A DNA stretch of 64,000 nt from Paenirhizobium naphthalenivorans (GTDB lineage Bacteria; Pseudomonadota; Alphaproteobacteria; Rhizobiales; Rhizobiaceae). The notes beneath the pieces are model-generated. The model was given only the letters and a program-made list of their open reading frames with translations. It was not told where the DNA came from and searched no databases. The position numbers were made by a program, and so were the translations under genes. The stretch covers positions 1 to 64,000 of the forward strand of contig NZ_BJZP01000017.1 in assembly GCF_007992095.1 (NCBI RefSeq), written 5' to 3'. The number at the start of each line of letters is the position of its first letter. Positions within the stretch are counted from its first letter, which is position 1. This document shows positions 25,037-34,036 of this stretch, one piece after another.

Positions 25037-25411
25037 ATGGCCAAAATCCCCGAAATGACCAAGCATCGTGGCTTCCCGTCCGGACTGACGGGAACCCAGT
25101 GGCAGTTCACCATTCGGCGGGCAAACCCGAAGGTGACGAAGATAACGGCATGGCCGCGCCATCCGAGTCGCGACCAGACCGAGGCTCTGGCGGATGCCGC
25201 CTTCCTGCACGCCGCCTGGCACTATTTCGGAGCGGAGCCCTTCGAGCGCGGCAATCTGGATGGCGGGCGGCTTTGCCGGCTGTTCGGACGCGAAATCATT
25301 CCGGCCGAAAAGGCCTTCGACCCCGCCTCCTATCAGGCGATGCTACAAATCAATGAAAGTCTGGCGCGGAAGAACTTCCCGCAGGCCTTCGAAGACATAA
25401 TGGAAGTCTGA
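25037..25411 (+). CDS. Unknown protein encoded between pccB and pccA
   Basis: 124 residues, not recognised. It starts at ATG 25037 behind GGGGGAAAGA, 16 bases after pccB, and ends 4 bases before pccA, so it is firmly inside the operon. The product is soluble, with a basic N-third (KVTKITAWPRHPSRDQ) and a C-terminal helical part with several aromatic residues (HAAWHYFGAEPF, SYQAMLQINESL). There is no signal peptide, metal site or membrane helix. Third-position GC bias supports coding. Location suggests a role in assembling, biotinylating or regulating the carboxylase; that is inference only. Confidence 0.75.
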   Translation: MAKIPEMTKHRGFPSGLTGTQWQFTIRRANPKVTKITAWPRHPSRDQTEALADAAFLHAAWHYFGAEPFERGNLDGGRLCRLFGREIIPAEKAFDPASYQAMLQINESLARKNFPQAFEDIMEV

Positions 25412-25415
25412 AGCC

Positions 25416-27422
25416 ATGATCTCCAAACTCCTGATCGCCAACCGTGGTGAAATCGCCTGCCGGGTCATCAAGACCGCCAAGAAGATGGGCATCAAGACCG
25501 TCGCCGTCTATTCCGACGCCGACCGGGATGCCCTGCATGTGAAGATGGCCGACGAGGCCGTCCACATCGGCCCGGCGCCATCCAACCAGTCCTACATCGT
25601 CATCGAGAAGATCCTCGAGGCGATCCGCCAGACCGGCGCCGACGCGGTCCATCCGGGCTACGGCTTCCTGTCGGAAAACGCCGTTTTCGCCGATGCGCTT
25701 GCCAAGGAAGGTGTCACCTTCGTCGGCCCGCCGGTCAACGCCATCCAGGCCATGGGCGACAAGATCACCTCGAAGAAACTCGCGGCCGAAGCCGGCGTGT
25801 CGACCGTTCCCGGCCATATGGGCCTGATCGCCGACGCTGACGAGGCGGTGAAGATCTCCGACCAGATCGGCTACCCGGTGATGATCAAGGCATCGGCCGG
25901 CGGCGGCGGCAAGGGCATGCGTATCGCCTGGAACGCCGAGGAGGCCCGCGAAGGCTTCCAGTCGTCGAAGAACGAGGCGAAGAACTCGTTTGGCGATGAC
26001 CGTATCTTCATCGAGAAGTTCGTCACCGAGCCGCGGCACATCGAAATCCAGGTGCTCGGCGACAAGCACGGCAACGTGCTCTATCTTGGCGAGCGTGAAT
26101 GCTCGATCCAGCGCCGTAACCAGAAGGTCATCGAGGAGGCCCCCTCGCCCTTCCTCGACGAGGCGACCCGCAAGGCCATGGGCGAACAGGCCGTGGCGCT
26201 GGCCAAGGCCGTTGGTTACCATTCCGCCGGCACTGTCGAGTTCATCGTCGATGGCAAGCAGAACAAGTTCTACTTCCTCGAGATGAACACCCGCCTGCAG
26301 GTCGAACACCCGGTCACCGAACTGATCACCGGCCTCGATCTCGTCGAGCAGATGATCCGTGTCGCCTCCGGCGAAAAGCTCGCCTTCGGCCAAAGCGACG
26401 TCAAGCTCAATGGCTGGGCGATCGAGAGCCGCCTCTATGCCGAAGATCCCTATCGCAACTTCCTGCCGTCGATCGGTCGACTGACCCGTTATCATCCGCC
26501 GGTGGAGGGCGTTCAGGACGACGGCACCATCGTGCGCAACGACACCGGCGTCTATGACGGCGGTGAGATCTCGATGTATTACGACCCGATGATCGCCAAG
26601 CTCTGCACCTGGGCGCCCGATCGCCTGTCGGCGATCGACGCCATGAGCAAGGCGCTCGACAACTTCGAGGTCGAAGGCATTGGCCACAACCTGCCCTTCC
26701 TCTCGGCCGTGATGCAGCAGGAGCGCTTCCGCTCCGGCAAGATCACCACCGCTTATATCGCCGAGGAGTTCAAGGACGGCTTCACCGGGGTCGTGCCCGA
26801 CGAGGCGGCGGCCCGCAAGCTTGCGGCGATTGCCACCCTCATCAACCAGACGCTTCAGGATCGTGCGGTGGCCATTTCCGGCACCATCGGCAACCATCCG
26901 CGTAAGGTCGGCAAGGACTGGGTGGTGACGCTCGCCGGCCACGAGTTCCCGGTGACGATCTCGACCAGTGTCGACGGCACGACCATCGCCTTTGCCGATG
27001 GTGGAAAATGCGCTGTCACCGGCGGCTGGCTCCCGGGCCGGACCCACACGATTTTCCACGTCGATGGCGAGGATGTCGGCGTCAAGATCAACCTCGCCGG
27101 CCCGGCGATCCGGCTGCGCTGGCGCGGCATGGATGTGACCGTTCGCGTCCGCTCGCCGCGCGTGGCCGAGCTTGCCCACCTGATGCCGGTCAAGCTGCCG
27201 CCCGACACGTCGAAGATGCTGCTCTGCCCGATGCCGGGCGTCATCACCTCGATCGCGGTCCAGGAAGGCGACCAGGTCGAAGCCGGCCAGTCGCTTGCCA
27301 CCGTCGAGGCCATGAAGATGGAGAACATCCTCAAGGCCGAGAAGCGCAGCGTGGTCAAGAAGATCGCGGTCAAGGCCGGCGAAAGCCTGGCTGTCGACGG
27401 CCTGATCATGGAATTTGAATAA
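25416..27422 (+). CDS. pccA: Propionyl-CoA carboxylase, biotin carboxylase/carrier (alpha) subunit
   Basis: 668 residues in the order biotin carboxylase (about 1-450), BT domain that docks PccB (about 500-590) and biotin carrier (about 595-668). Seen motifs: KLLIANRGEIACRVI at the start, KASAGGGGKGMR for ATP binding, EMNTRLQVEHPVTE in the active site, and EAMKMEN with biotinyl Lys634. It carboxylates biotin with bicarbonate and ATP, feeding PccB. The start follows the unknown gene by 4 bases. The antisense frame of 609 codons across it is a GC-skew artefact. Confidence 0.96.
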   Translation: MISKLLIANRGEIACRVIKTAKKMGIKTVAVYSDADRDALHVKMADEAVHIGPAPSNQSYIVIEKILEAIRQTGADAVHPGYGFLSENAVFADALAKEGVTFVGPPVNAIQAMGDKITSKKLAAEAGVSTVPGHMGLIADADEAVKISDQIGYPVMIKASAGGGGKGMRIAWNAEEAREGFQSSKNEAKNSFGDDRIFIEKFVTEPRHIEIQVLGDKHGNVLYLGERECSIQRRNQKVIEEAPSPFLDEATRKAMGEQAVALAKAVGYHSAGTVEFIVDGKQNKFYFLEMNTRLQVEHPVTELITGLDLVEQMIRVASGEKLAFGQSDVKLNGWAIESRLYAEDPYRNFLPSIGRLTRYHPPVEGVQDDGTIVRNDTGVYDGGEISMYYDPMIAKLCTWAPDRLSAIDAMSKALDNFEVEGIGHNLPFLSAVMQQERFRSGKITTAYIAEEFKDGFTGVVPDEAAARKLAAIATLINQTLQDRAVAISGTIGNHPRKVGKDWVVTLAGHEFPVTISTSVDGTTIAFADGGKCAVTGGWLPGRTHTIFHVDGEDVGVKINLAGPAIRLRWRGMDVTVRVRSPRVAELAHLMPVKLPPDTSKMLLCPMPGVITSIAVQEGDQVEAGQSLATVEAMKMENILKAEKRSVVKKIAVKAGESLAVDGLIMEFE

Positions 27423-28068
27423 GCTTCACGGCCTCTTCTCCCCGACGGGAAGAAGAACGATCAGGTATCTCCCCGCCAGCGGGGAGATACGATATGGCCA
27501 GCCAGCCGCGTGTCCTCTCCCTCCTTGTGGGGCAGATGGCCGGATGGCCAGAGGGGGTTAAAACGGGGAAAACAATGATCGTTTTTCCAGTGTTTTCAGG
27601 CTCGGCACGGGCCAATCGTCCCCAGCGGCTTGCGCGATGTCATGATGGTGTCGTTGCTTTTTCGGATACACTGCGAGGCGTCGCAGCGAGAAGCAGCCGG
27701 CGCCCGATGCGAGGAAGAGACGCAAAAGTCGTATCGGGGGTTTGCAGACAGGTTCCCCTCGCTGAACAAGCGGTGTGCCTGTGCGGCACCCAAGCGGCCG
27801 GCGTCCGGTGAAACATCGGACGCCTAAGAAGAATAACCGGGGCAAGGATCGGCAGGTTCGGTCCGGACCACCCGAAGTGACACCGGTGAAAGCCGGTGCC
27901 AGGGCCGTGTAGAGGAACCGAATTGCGGATAAAAACCGCTGAACGGGGCGCCGGAAGGTGCCGGTTTTATAAAAGTCAATCGAGGCAGCTCCGGCGCCCC
28001 GTCCGACTTCGGAGTTTTCAAAGCCACGGCCCTCGCGCGCGTGGTTAAAGGCGCAGGAGAAATTTGGG
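27423..28068 (+). other. 646-nt structured region before methylmalonyl-CoA mutase
   Basis: No credible gene. The left part (27425-27560) carries rhizobial palindromic repeat material. From about 27770 the sense strand can form several stems: GTGCC/GGCAC (27775-27779, 27785-27789), GGCGTCCG/CGGACGCC (27800-27807, 27817-27824), CACCGG/CCGGTG (27881-27886, 27893-27898) and a 13-pair stem joining 27943-27955 to 27990-28002. It looks like a long folded leader. I looked for the cobalamin riboswitch core (CCCGCAACTG-type box) and did not find it. Confidence 0.5.
27465..27490. repeat. Palindromic repeat, copy 1
   Basis: Arms GTATCTCCCCGC (27465-27476) and complement (27479-27490) around CA. The same core, TCTCCCCGC-CA-GCGGGGAGA, preceded by CAGGTA and followed by CGATA, recurs at 42003-42037. 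It lies just behind pccA and may also act as its terminator. Confidence 0.75.
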
Positions 28069-30207
28069 ATGTCGAGCGAAAAAACCATCAAGGACTGGCA
28101 AGCTCTGGCCGAGAAGGAGCTGAAGCGTCCGGTCGAAACCATCACCTGGCACACGCCCGAGGGCATCGACGTCAAGCCGCTCTACACGGCCGATGACCTC
28201 GCCGGCATCGACTATCTCGGTTCCCTGCCCGGCTTCGCGCCCTTCGTCCGCGGTCCGCGCGCCACCATGTACGCCGGCCGGCCCTGGACCATCCGCCAGT
28301 ATGCCGGCTTCTCCACGGCGGAAGAATCCAACGCCTTCTACCGCAAGGCGCTCGCCGCCGGCCAGCAGGGCGTTTCGGTTGCCTTCGACCTCGCTACCCA
28401 CCGCGGTTACGATAGCGATCACCCGCGCGTCGTCGGCGACGTCGGCAAGGCCGGTGTGGCGATCGACAGTGTCGAGGACATGAAGATCCTGTTCGACGGC
28501 ATCCCACTGGAGAACATCTCCGTCTCGATGACGATGAACGGCGCCGTTATTCCGATCCTGGCCAATTTCATTGTCACCGGCGAGGAACAGGGCGTTTCCC
28601 GCGACAAGCTCAGCGGCACCATCCAGAACGACATTCTCAAGGAGTTCATGGTCCGCAACACCTACATCTACCCGCCGGAACCCTCGATGCGCATCATCGC
28701 CGACATCATCGAGTATACGGCCAAGGAGATGCCGAAGTTCAACTCGATCTCGATCTCCGGCTACCACATGCAGGAAGCCGGCGCGACGCTGGTGCAGGAG
28801 CTGGCCTTCACGCTGGCCGATGGTCGCGAATATGTTCGCGCCGCGCTCGCCAAGGGTCTCGACGTCGATGCCTTTGCCGGTCGCCTCTCGTTCTTCTTCG
28901 CCATCGGTATGAATTTCTTCATGGAGGCCGCCAAGCTGCGCGCCGCACGCCTGCTGTGGACCCGCATCATGCAGGAATTCGAGCCGAAGAAGGCCTCCTC
29001 CCTGATGCTGCGCACCCACTGTCAGACGTCGGGCGTCTCGCTCCAGGAACAGGATCCCTACAACAACGTCATCCGCACCGCCTATGAGGCGCTGTCGGCG
29101 GCGCTGGGCGGCACCCAGTCGCTTCACACCAACGCGCTCGACGAGGCCATCGCCCTGCCGACCGAATTCTCGGCCCGCATCGCCCGCAACACCCAGCTCA
29201 TCCTGCAAAACGAGACCGGCGTCACCAAGGTCGTCGATCCGCTGGCCGGCTCCTACTATGTCGAAAGCCTGACCAACGAACTGGCCGAAAAGGCCTGGGC
29301 GCTGATCGAGGAGGTCGAAAGCCTCGGCGGCATGACCAAGGCGGTCGATGACGGCCTGCCCAAGCGCCTGATCGAGGAAGCCGCGACCCGTCGTCAGGCC
29401 GCCGTCGACAAGGGTGATGAAGTCATCGTCGGCGTCAACAAGTTCCGCCTGGAGAACGAGGAGCCGATCGACATCCTCGACATCGACAACACCGCCGTTC
29501 GCGCCTCGCAGATCAAGCGGATCGAGCAGACCCGTCGCCAGCGCGACCCGAAGGCGGTCGAAACGGCGCTGGCCCGCATCACCGAATTCGCCCGTTCCGG
29601 CGAGGGCAATCTCCTGGAAGCCGCCGTCGACGCCGCCCGCGCCCGCGCCACCGTCGGCGAGATTTCGGACGCCATGCGGGTCGTCTATGGCGACCACGCC
29701 GCGACGCCCAAGGTCGTGCACGACATCTACGGCAAGGCCTATGAGGGCGACCCGGAAATGCAGATGCTGTCCGGCCGCCTCGACGAATATGCGAAGAAGG
29801 CCGGCAAGCCGCGCATCATGGTCGCCAAGCTCGGCCAGGACGGCCACGACCGCGGCGCCAAGGTGATCGCCTCGGCCTTTGGCGACATCGGCTTCGACGT
29901 CGTCGCGGGCCCCTTGTTCCAGACGCCTGAAGAGGCCGCCGATCTGGCGGTCGCCGAAAAGGTTCAGGTCGTCGGCATGTCGTCGCTGGCCGCCGGCCAC
30001 AAGACGCTCGCTCCGCAACTGGTCGAAGCGTTGAAGGCCAGGGGCGCCAAGGATGTCATCGTCGTCGTCGGCGGCGTCATTCCGCGCCAGGACTATGATT
30101 ACCTGATGCAGCACGGCGTCTCGGCCGTCTTCGGCCCCGGCACCAACGTGCTGGAAGCCGCCCGCACCGTGCTTGACCTGATCGAGGGTCGCCTGCGCAA
30201 CGCCTGA
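28069..30207 (+). CDS. scpA: Methylmalonyl-CoA mutase, adenosylcobalamin-dependent
   Basis: 712 residues, a full-length single-chain mutase with an N-terminal TIM barrel ([18 protein letters not shown] near 70-87) and a C-terminal B12 domain. The cobalamin ligand His593 lies in the DGHDRG motif, followed by GMSSLAAGH and VVVGGVIP. It converts (R)-methylmalonyl-CoA to succinyl-CoA, completing the propionyl-CoA route begun by PccBA. An AGGAGA site precedes ATG 28069. The MeaB-type GTPase chaperone and epimerase are not in the window. It ends 4 bases before the convergent lysR gene. Confidence 0.96.
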   Translation: MSSEKTIKDWQALAEKELKRPVETITWHTPEGIDVKPLYTADDLAGIDYLGSLPGFAPFVRGPRATMYAGRPWTIRQYAGFSTAEESNAFYRKALAAGQQGVSVAFDLATHRGYDSDHPRVVGDVGKAGVAIDSVEDMKILFDGIPLENISVSMTMNGAVIPILANFIVTGEEQGVSRDKLSGTIQNDILKEFMVRNTYIYPPEPSMRIIADIIEYTAKEMPKFNSISISGYHMQEAGATLVQELAFTLADGREYVRAALAKGLDVDAFAGRLSFFFAIGMNFFMEAAKLRAARLLWTRIMQEFEPKKASSLMLRTHCQTSGVSLQEQDPYNNVIRTAYEALSAALGGTQSLHTNALDEAIALPTEFSARIARNTQLILQNETGVTKVVDPLAGSYYVESLTNELAEKAWALIEEVESLGGMTKAVDDGLPKRLIEEAATRRQAAVDKGDEVIVGVNKFRLENEEPIDILDIDNTAVRASQIKRIEQTRRQRDPKAVETALARITEFARSGEGNLLEAAVDAARARATVGEISDAMRVVYGDHAATPKVVHDIYGKAYEGDPEMQMLSGRLDEYAKKAGKPRIMVAKLGQDGHDRGAKVIASAFGDIGFDVVAGPLFQTPEEAADLAVAEKVQVVGMSSLAAGHKTLAPQLVEALKARGAKDVIVVVGGVIPRQDYDYLMQHGVSAVFGPGTNVLEAARTVLDLIEGRLRNA

Positions 30208-30211
30208 GACG

Positions 30212-31153
30212 TCAGCGCACAGTCTGGCTCGCCGGACGCCCCAATTCAGGGCGTCCGGTAAAGGCTGCGGCATTGGCGCTGACCACGCCGCGCAGGAATT
30301 CGATCACGGTCCTCACCCGCGCCACCTGCCGCAGGTCGTGATGACAGGCGATCCAGTAATGGCGGCAGAGGTCGATCTCGTCCTCCAGCACCACCTGCAG
30401 TTCCGGATAACGTTCGGCGATGAAGATCGGCAGGACGCAAAGCCCCAGCCCGCTGCGCGTCGCGGTTAGCTGGGCGAAAATGCTCGAGCTTTGGAAATGC
30501 GGCCGGATTCGCGGATGGATGTCGCCAAGATAGTCCAGCCCCGGCGCGAAGATCATATCCTGAATATAGCCGATGAAAGCATGCTGGAGCAGTTCGTCGC
30601 GCGCCTTGGGCTCGCCTCGCCTGGCGAGATAGTCACCCGTCGCGTAGATCTTCAGGTGATAATCGGTGAGCTTCTCGGTGAAATACGGCCCGCCCTTCGG
30701 CGGATCGAGAACGACGGCGACGTCCGCCTCCTTGCGCGATAGCGCCATGATCTGCTGGATCGTCACCAGCTCGAGCGAGATGCTCGCATGCCGCGCCGTG
30801 AAGTCCGGCAAGGCGTGCGTGAAGAAGAAGTTGGAAAAGCCCTCCGGAGCCGACAGCCTGACGACACCGCGCTGCCCGACCGCACCGCCGGCGAGATCGG
30901 CCTGAAGCCGCTCGGTCTCCTGCTCGATCTTCTCCGCGGTCTCGACGAAACGCTGGCCCATCGTCGTCAGCACGTAGCCCCGCGGGTTGCGCTCGAACAA
31001 CTTGACCTTCAGGGCGAACTCCAGCCGGTCGATGCGTCGAGAGACCGTCGCATGACTGGAACGTAGCTGCCTCGCCGCGGTCGACAGCTGTCCCGTGCGC
31101 GCCACGGCGAGGAAGAATTGCAGATCGTCCCAGGTGAAGTTCATATTGCTCAC
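30212..31153 (-). CDS. LysR-family transcriptional regulator
   Basis: 313 residues: N-terminal winged helix (about 6-65, with GQLSTAARQLRSSHATVSRRID read in part) and a type-2 periplasmic-binding-fold effector domain (about 92-300). It diverges from a branched-chain-type ABC operon whose promoter region carries palindromes, so it probably controls that operon. The GTG at 31153 is chosen because GGGAG lies five bases upstream; ATG 31144, three codons in, is the alternative. The effector is unknown. Confidence 0.85.
   Translation of the reverse strand: MSNMNFTWDDLQFFLAVARTGQLSTAARQLRSSHATVSRRIDRLEFALKVKLFERNPRGYVLTTMGQRFVETAEKIEQETERLQADLAGGAVGQRGVVRLSAPEGFSNFFFTHALPDFTARHASISLELVTIQQIMALSRKEADVAVVLDPPKGGPYFTEKLTDYHLKIYATGDYLARRGEPKARDELLQHAFIGYIQDMIFAPGLDYLGDIHPRIRPHFQSSSIFAQLTATRSGLGLCVLPIFIAERYPELQVVLEDEIDLCRHYWIACHHDLRQVARVRTVIEFLRGVVSANAAAFTGRPELGRPASQTVR
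30232..30258. terminator. Hairpin at the lysR 3' end facing the mutase gene
   Basis: CCGGACGCCC (30232-30241) and GGGCGTCCGG (30249-30258) form a perfect 10-pair stem with a 7-base loop. It lies inside the last codons of lysR, 24 bases after the mutase stop, and could terminate the mutase transcript despite the lack of a T-run. Confidence 0.4.
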
Positions 31154-31165
31154 GGCCTCTCCCTC

Positions 31166-31181
31166 TGTTCAAAAATGAACA
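31166..31181. promoter_or_regulatory. Candidate LysR operator
   Basis: TGTTCA-AAAA-TGAACA is a perfect inverted repeat 12 bases upstream of the lysR start and fits a LysR T-N11-A site. A matching half (TTTTTGAACA, 31281-31290) occurs closer to the ABC operon, as expected for paired recognition and activation sites. Confidence 0.5.
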
Positions 31182-31323
31182 GACCCTGTTTGCAATTAGT
31201 TAAGCCTTGCGCTTGCGTCAACCGATGCTTTCCGGGATCATGCCCACTGACATGCCGTTCTGAGGAGGACGGATCGTCAATTTTTGAACAGGTTCGCGAC
31301 CTGCACTCTGGGAGGAGATCAAA

Positions 31324-32526
31324 ATGCGAAACAAGCTCATTGCGTCCATGGCCATTCTGTTGGCAAGCAGCACCGCCGCGCTTGCCGACGCATCCGACGG
31401 TAAGGTGAAGATCGGCATCCTGAACGACCAGTCCGGCGTCTACGCCGACTTCGGCGGAAAGTTCTCCTACGAGGCCGCGAAGATGGCGGTCGAAGATTAC
31501 GGTGGCAAGGTGCTCGGCGTCCCGGTCGAAGTCATCACCGCCGACCACCAGAACAAGGCGGACATCGCCTCCAACATCGCCCGCCAGTGGTATGACACCG
31601 AGCAGGTCGACACCATCATGGAGCTGACCACCTCGTCTGTCGGTCTCGCTGTCCAGGCACTGTCGAACGAAAAGAAGAAGATCACCATCAACACCGGCGC
31701 TGCCTCCACCGACCTGACCGGCAAGCAGTGCACCCCCTACGGCTTCCATTGGGCCTATGACACCCATGCGCTCGCCGTCGGCACCGGTGGCGCCATCGTC
31801 GACCAGGGCGGCGACAGCTGGTTCTTCCTGACCGCGGACTACGCGTTCGGCTATTCGCTTGAAGAAAACACCGGCGACGTCGTCAAGGCCAAGGGCGGCA
31901 AGGTACTCGGCGCCGTGCGTCATCCGCTGGCGACCACCGACTATTCGTCGTTCCTACTGCAGGCCCAGTCCTCCGGCGCCAAGGTCGTCGGCCTCGCCAA
32001 TGCCGGCATGGACACCCAGAACGCCATTAAGCAGGCGGCTGAATTCGGCATTGTCGCTGGCGGCCAGCGTCTCGCGGCCCTGCTCTTCACCCTTGCCGAA
32101 GTTCACGGCCTCGGACTTGAAGCCGCCCAGGGCCTGACCCTGACCGAAGCCTTCTACTGGAACCGCGACGACGAAAGCCGTGCCTTCGGCAAGCGCTTCT
32201 TCGAGCGCACCGGCGCCATGCCGAACATGGTTCATGCCGGCACCTATTCCGCCGTCACCTCCTACCTGAAGGCCGTCGAGGCCGCCGGCACCGACGAAAC
32301 CGAAGCAGTTGCCGCCAAGCTTCACGAACTCCCGGTCAACGACCTCTTCGCCAAGGGCGGCAAGGTCGCCGCCAACGGCCGCATGATCCATGACGTCTAC
32401 CTCATGGAGGTCAAGAAGCCTGGCGAAAGCGACATCCCGTGGGATTACTACAACGTCCTCGCGACCATCCCGGGCGACCAGGCATTCATGGATCCGGCCA
32501 AGTCCGGCTGCCCCCTGGTCAAGTAA
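31324..32526 (+). CDS. Branched-chain-type ABC transporter, substrate-binding protein
   Basis: 400 residues. A Sec signal peptide (about 1-22, ending TAALADA) is followed by a LivK/HAAT-type binding fold: KIGILNDQSGVYADFGG, GVPVEVITADHQNKADIAS (read in part) and the paired-lobe pattern to the end, with a late Cys. Members bind branched-chain amino acids, amides, aromatic acids or hydroxyacids; ligand is not readable. It heads a five-gene operon (binding protein, two ATPases, two permeases), the order seen for specialised HAAT importers rather than classic livJ/K loci, and lies beside oxidoreductases that may act on the same compound. Confidence 0.88.
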   Translation: MRNKLIASMAILLASSTAALADASDGKVKIGILNDQSGVYADFGGKFSYEAAKMAVEDYGGKVLGVPVEVITADHQNKADIASNIARQWYDTEQVDTIMELTTSSVGLAVQALSNEKKKITINTGAASTDLTGKQCTPYGFHWAYDTHALAVGTGGAIVDQGGDSWFFLTADYAFGYSLEENTGDVVKAKGGKVLGAVRHPLATTDYSSFLLQAQSSGAKVVGLANAGMDTQNAIKQAAEFGIVAGGQRLAALLFTLAEVHGLGLEAAQGLTLTEAFYWNRDDESRAFGKRFFERTGAMPNMVHAGTYSAVTSYLKAVEAAGTDETEAVAAKLHELPVNDLFAKGGKVAANGRMIHDVYLMEVKKPGESDIPWDYYNVLATIPGDQAFMDPAKSGCPLVK

Positions 32527-32551
32527 GCAACAAAAGAGTGCGGACGAATAG

Positions 32552-33331
32552 ATGAACAAAGATCCTGTGCAACAGCAGGACGAGCCGCGGGTGGTCCTTT
32601 CCGCCCGCGGTCTTGGCAAGGATTTCTTCGGCTTCACCGCCGTGAACAACGTCAACCTCGACGTCCATCATGCCCGTATCCATGCGCTGATCGGGCCGAA
32701 CGGCGCGGGCAAGACGACGGTGTTCAACCTCCTGACCAAGTTCCTGCAACCGACCCGGGGAAAGATCACCCTTCTCGGAACCGACATCACCAGAACCAGG
32801 CCCGACAAGATCGCGCGTATGGGTATGGTGCGATCGTTCCAGATCTCGGCGGTCTTTCCGCACTTGACCGTGCTTGAAAACGTCCGCGTCGCCCTTCAAC
32901 GCCCCAATGAACTGGCGGTCCAGTTCTGGTTGCCGCTTTCTTCGCTCGACCGGTTGAACGGCCGGGCGGACGTCCTGATCAACGAGCTGGGGCTGACGCC
33001 TTACCGTGACACTCGGGCCGGCGACCTGTCCTACGGACGCAAGCGCGTACTGGAAATCGCCACCACCCTGGCGCTTGATCCGGAAGTCTTGTTGCTCGAC
33101 GAGCCGATGGCCGGCATGGGGCAGGAAGACGTGCGCATGGTGGCCGACATCATCCGCGAGGTCGCCCGCCACCGCGCCGTTCTGATGGTTGAACACAATC
33201 TCTCTGTCGTTGCCGACATCTGCCACCACGTCACCGTCCTGCAACGCGGCGAAATCATCGCCGAAGGCGATTACGCCGACGTCAGCCAGGACCCGCGGGT
33301 GCGCACCGCCTACATGGGCACGGAGGACTAA
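32552..33331 (+). CDS. ABC transporter ATP-binding protein, LivG-like
   Basis: 259 residues. Walker A GPNGAGKTT at 48-56, the Q-loop in VRSFQISAVFPHLTV, and Walker B EVLLLDEPMAGMG mark the LivG branch of HAAT ATPases. The signature reads LSYGRKRVLEIA, the Tyr-for-Gly variant being common in LivG. It should pair with the LivF-like subunit at the inner membrane. It begins 25 bases after the binding-protein gene, and its stop shares one base with the next start. Confidence 0.92.
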   Translation: MNKDPVQQQDEPRVVLSARGLGKDFFGFTAVNNVNLDVHHARIHALIGPNGAGKTTVFNLLTKFLQPTRGKITLLGTDITRTRPDKIARMGMVRSFQISAVFPHLTVLENVRVALQRPNELAVQFWLPLSSLDRLNGRADVLINELGLTPYRDTRAGDLSYGRKRVLEIATTLALDPEVLLLDEPMAGMGQEDVRMVADIIREVARHRAVLMVEHNLSVVADICHHVTVLQRGEIIAEGDYADVSQDPRVRTAYMGTED

Positions 33332-34032
33332 TGGCACCGCTTCTCAATGTTGCCGGGCTTCAGGCCTGGTATGGCGAAAGCCACGTTCTTCATGGCGTCG
33401 ATCTCTACGTCAATGAAGGCGAAATGATCTGTATTCTCGGCCGTAACGGCATGGGCAAAACCACCACTCTCAGAACGATCATGGGCATCCTGCGCAAACG
33501 TTCGGGCGAAGTCACCTTCGCCGGCCAGGACATGATGTCAATCCCGCTGCACAAGACGGCTCGTGCCGGTCTCGGCTTCGTGCCGGAAGAGCGCGGCATC
33601 TTCGCCACTCTCTCGGTCGAGGAAAACCTCCTGCTGCCGCCAGTGATCGCCAAGGGCGGGATGAGCCTCGAGGAAATCTACGAACTCTTCCCCAATCTCC
33701 AGGAGCGCCGCAACAGCCCGGGCACCAAGCTATCCGGCGGCGAGCAGCAGATGCTCGCCATGGCCCGCATCCTGCGCACCGGCGCGCGCTGCCTGCTGCT
33801 TGATGAACCCACCGAAGGCCTTGCCCCGGTCATCATCCAGCGCATCGGCGAGGTTCTGGTCAAGCTCAAGGAACGCGGCATGACTGTTGTCCTCGTCGAA
33901 CAGAATTTCCGCTTCGCCTCCAAGATCGCCGACCGCTTCTACCTGATGGACCATGGCGAGATGGTGGCCCAATTCCCCGTCGGCGAACTGCCCGAGCGCA
34001 TGGAAATGCTCAACAAGGTTCTGGGGGTCTGA
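33331..34032 (+). CDS. ABC transporter ATP-binding protein, LivF-like
   Basis: 233 residues, the typical LivF size. Walker A GRNGMGKTT at 37-45, signature LSGGEQQMLAMAR, Walker B CLLLDEPTEGLAP. The upstream TAA and this ATG overlap by one base, so translation is coupled. Partner ATPase to the LivG-like protein in the same high-affinity importer. Confidence 0.93.
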   Translation: MAPLLNVAGLQAWYGESHVLHGVDLYVNEGEMICILGRNGMGKTTTLRTIMGILRKRSGEVTFAGQDMMSIPLHKTARAGLGFVPEERGIFATLSVEENLLLPPVIAKGGMSLEEIYELFPNLQERRNSPGTKLSGGEQQMLAMARILRTGARCLLLDEPTEGLAPVIIQRIGEVLVKLKERGMTVVLVEQNFRFASKIADRFYLMDHGEMVAQFPVGELPERMEMLNKVLGV

Positions 34033-34036
34033 GACG

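Noticed and set aside
27423..28068. Cobalamin riboswitch ahead of the mutase gene
   Set aside because: Stems and GGTG/GTGAAA pieces looked promising, but the conserved CCCGCAACTG-type core and the downstream B12-box order are missing.
27558..28175. 205-codon minus-strand frame in the mutase leader
   Set aside because: No ribosome site, no domain, and composition follows the hairpins; it also runs into the mutase coding start.
28045..30273. 742-codon frame antisense to methylmalonyl-CoA mutase
   Set aside because: It mirrors a conserved enzyme gene; long antisense frames are expected with GC-rich third positions. The same applies to 25350-27179, 24046-25113, 57854-59944 and 1603-2664.
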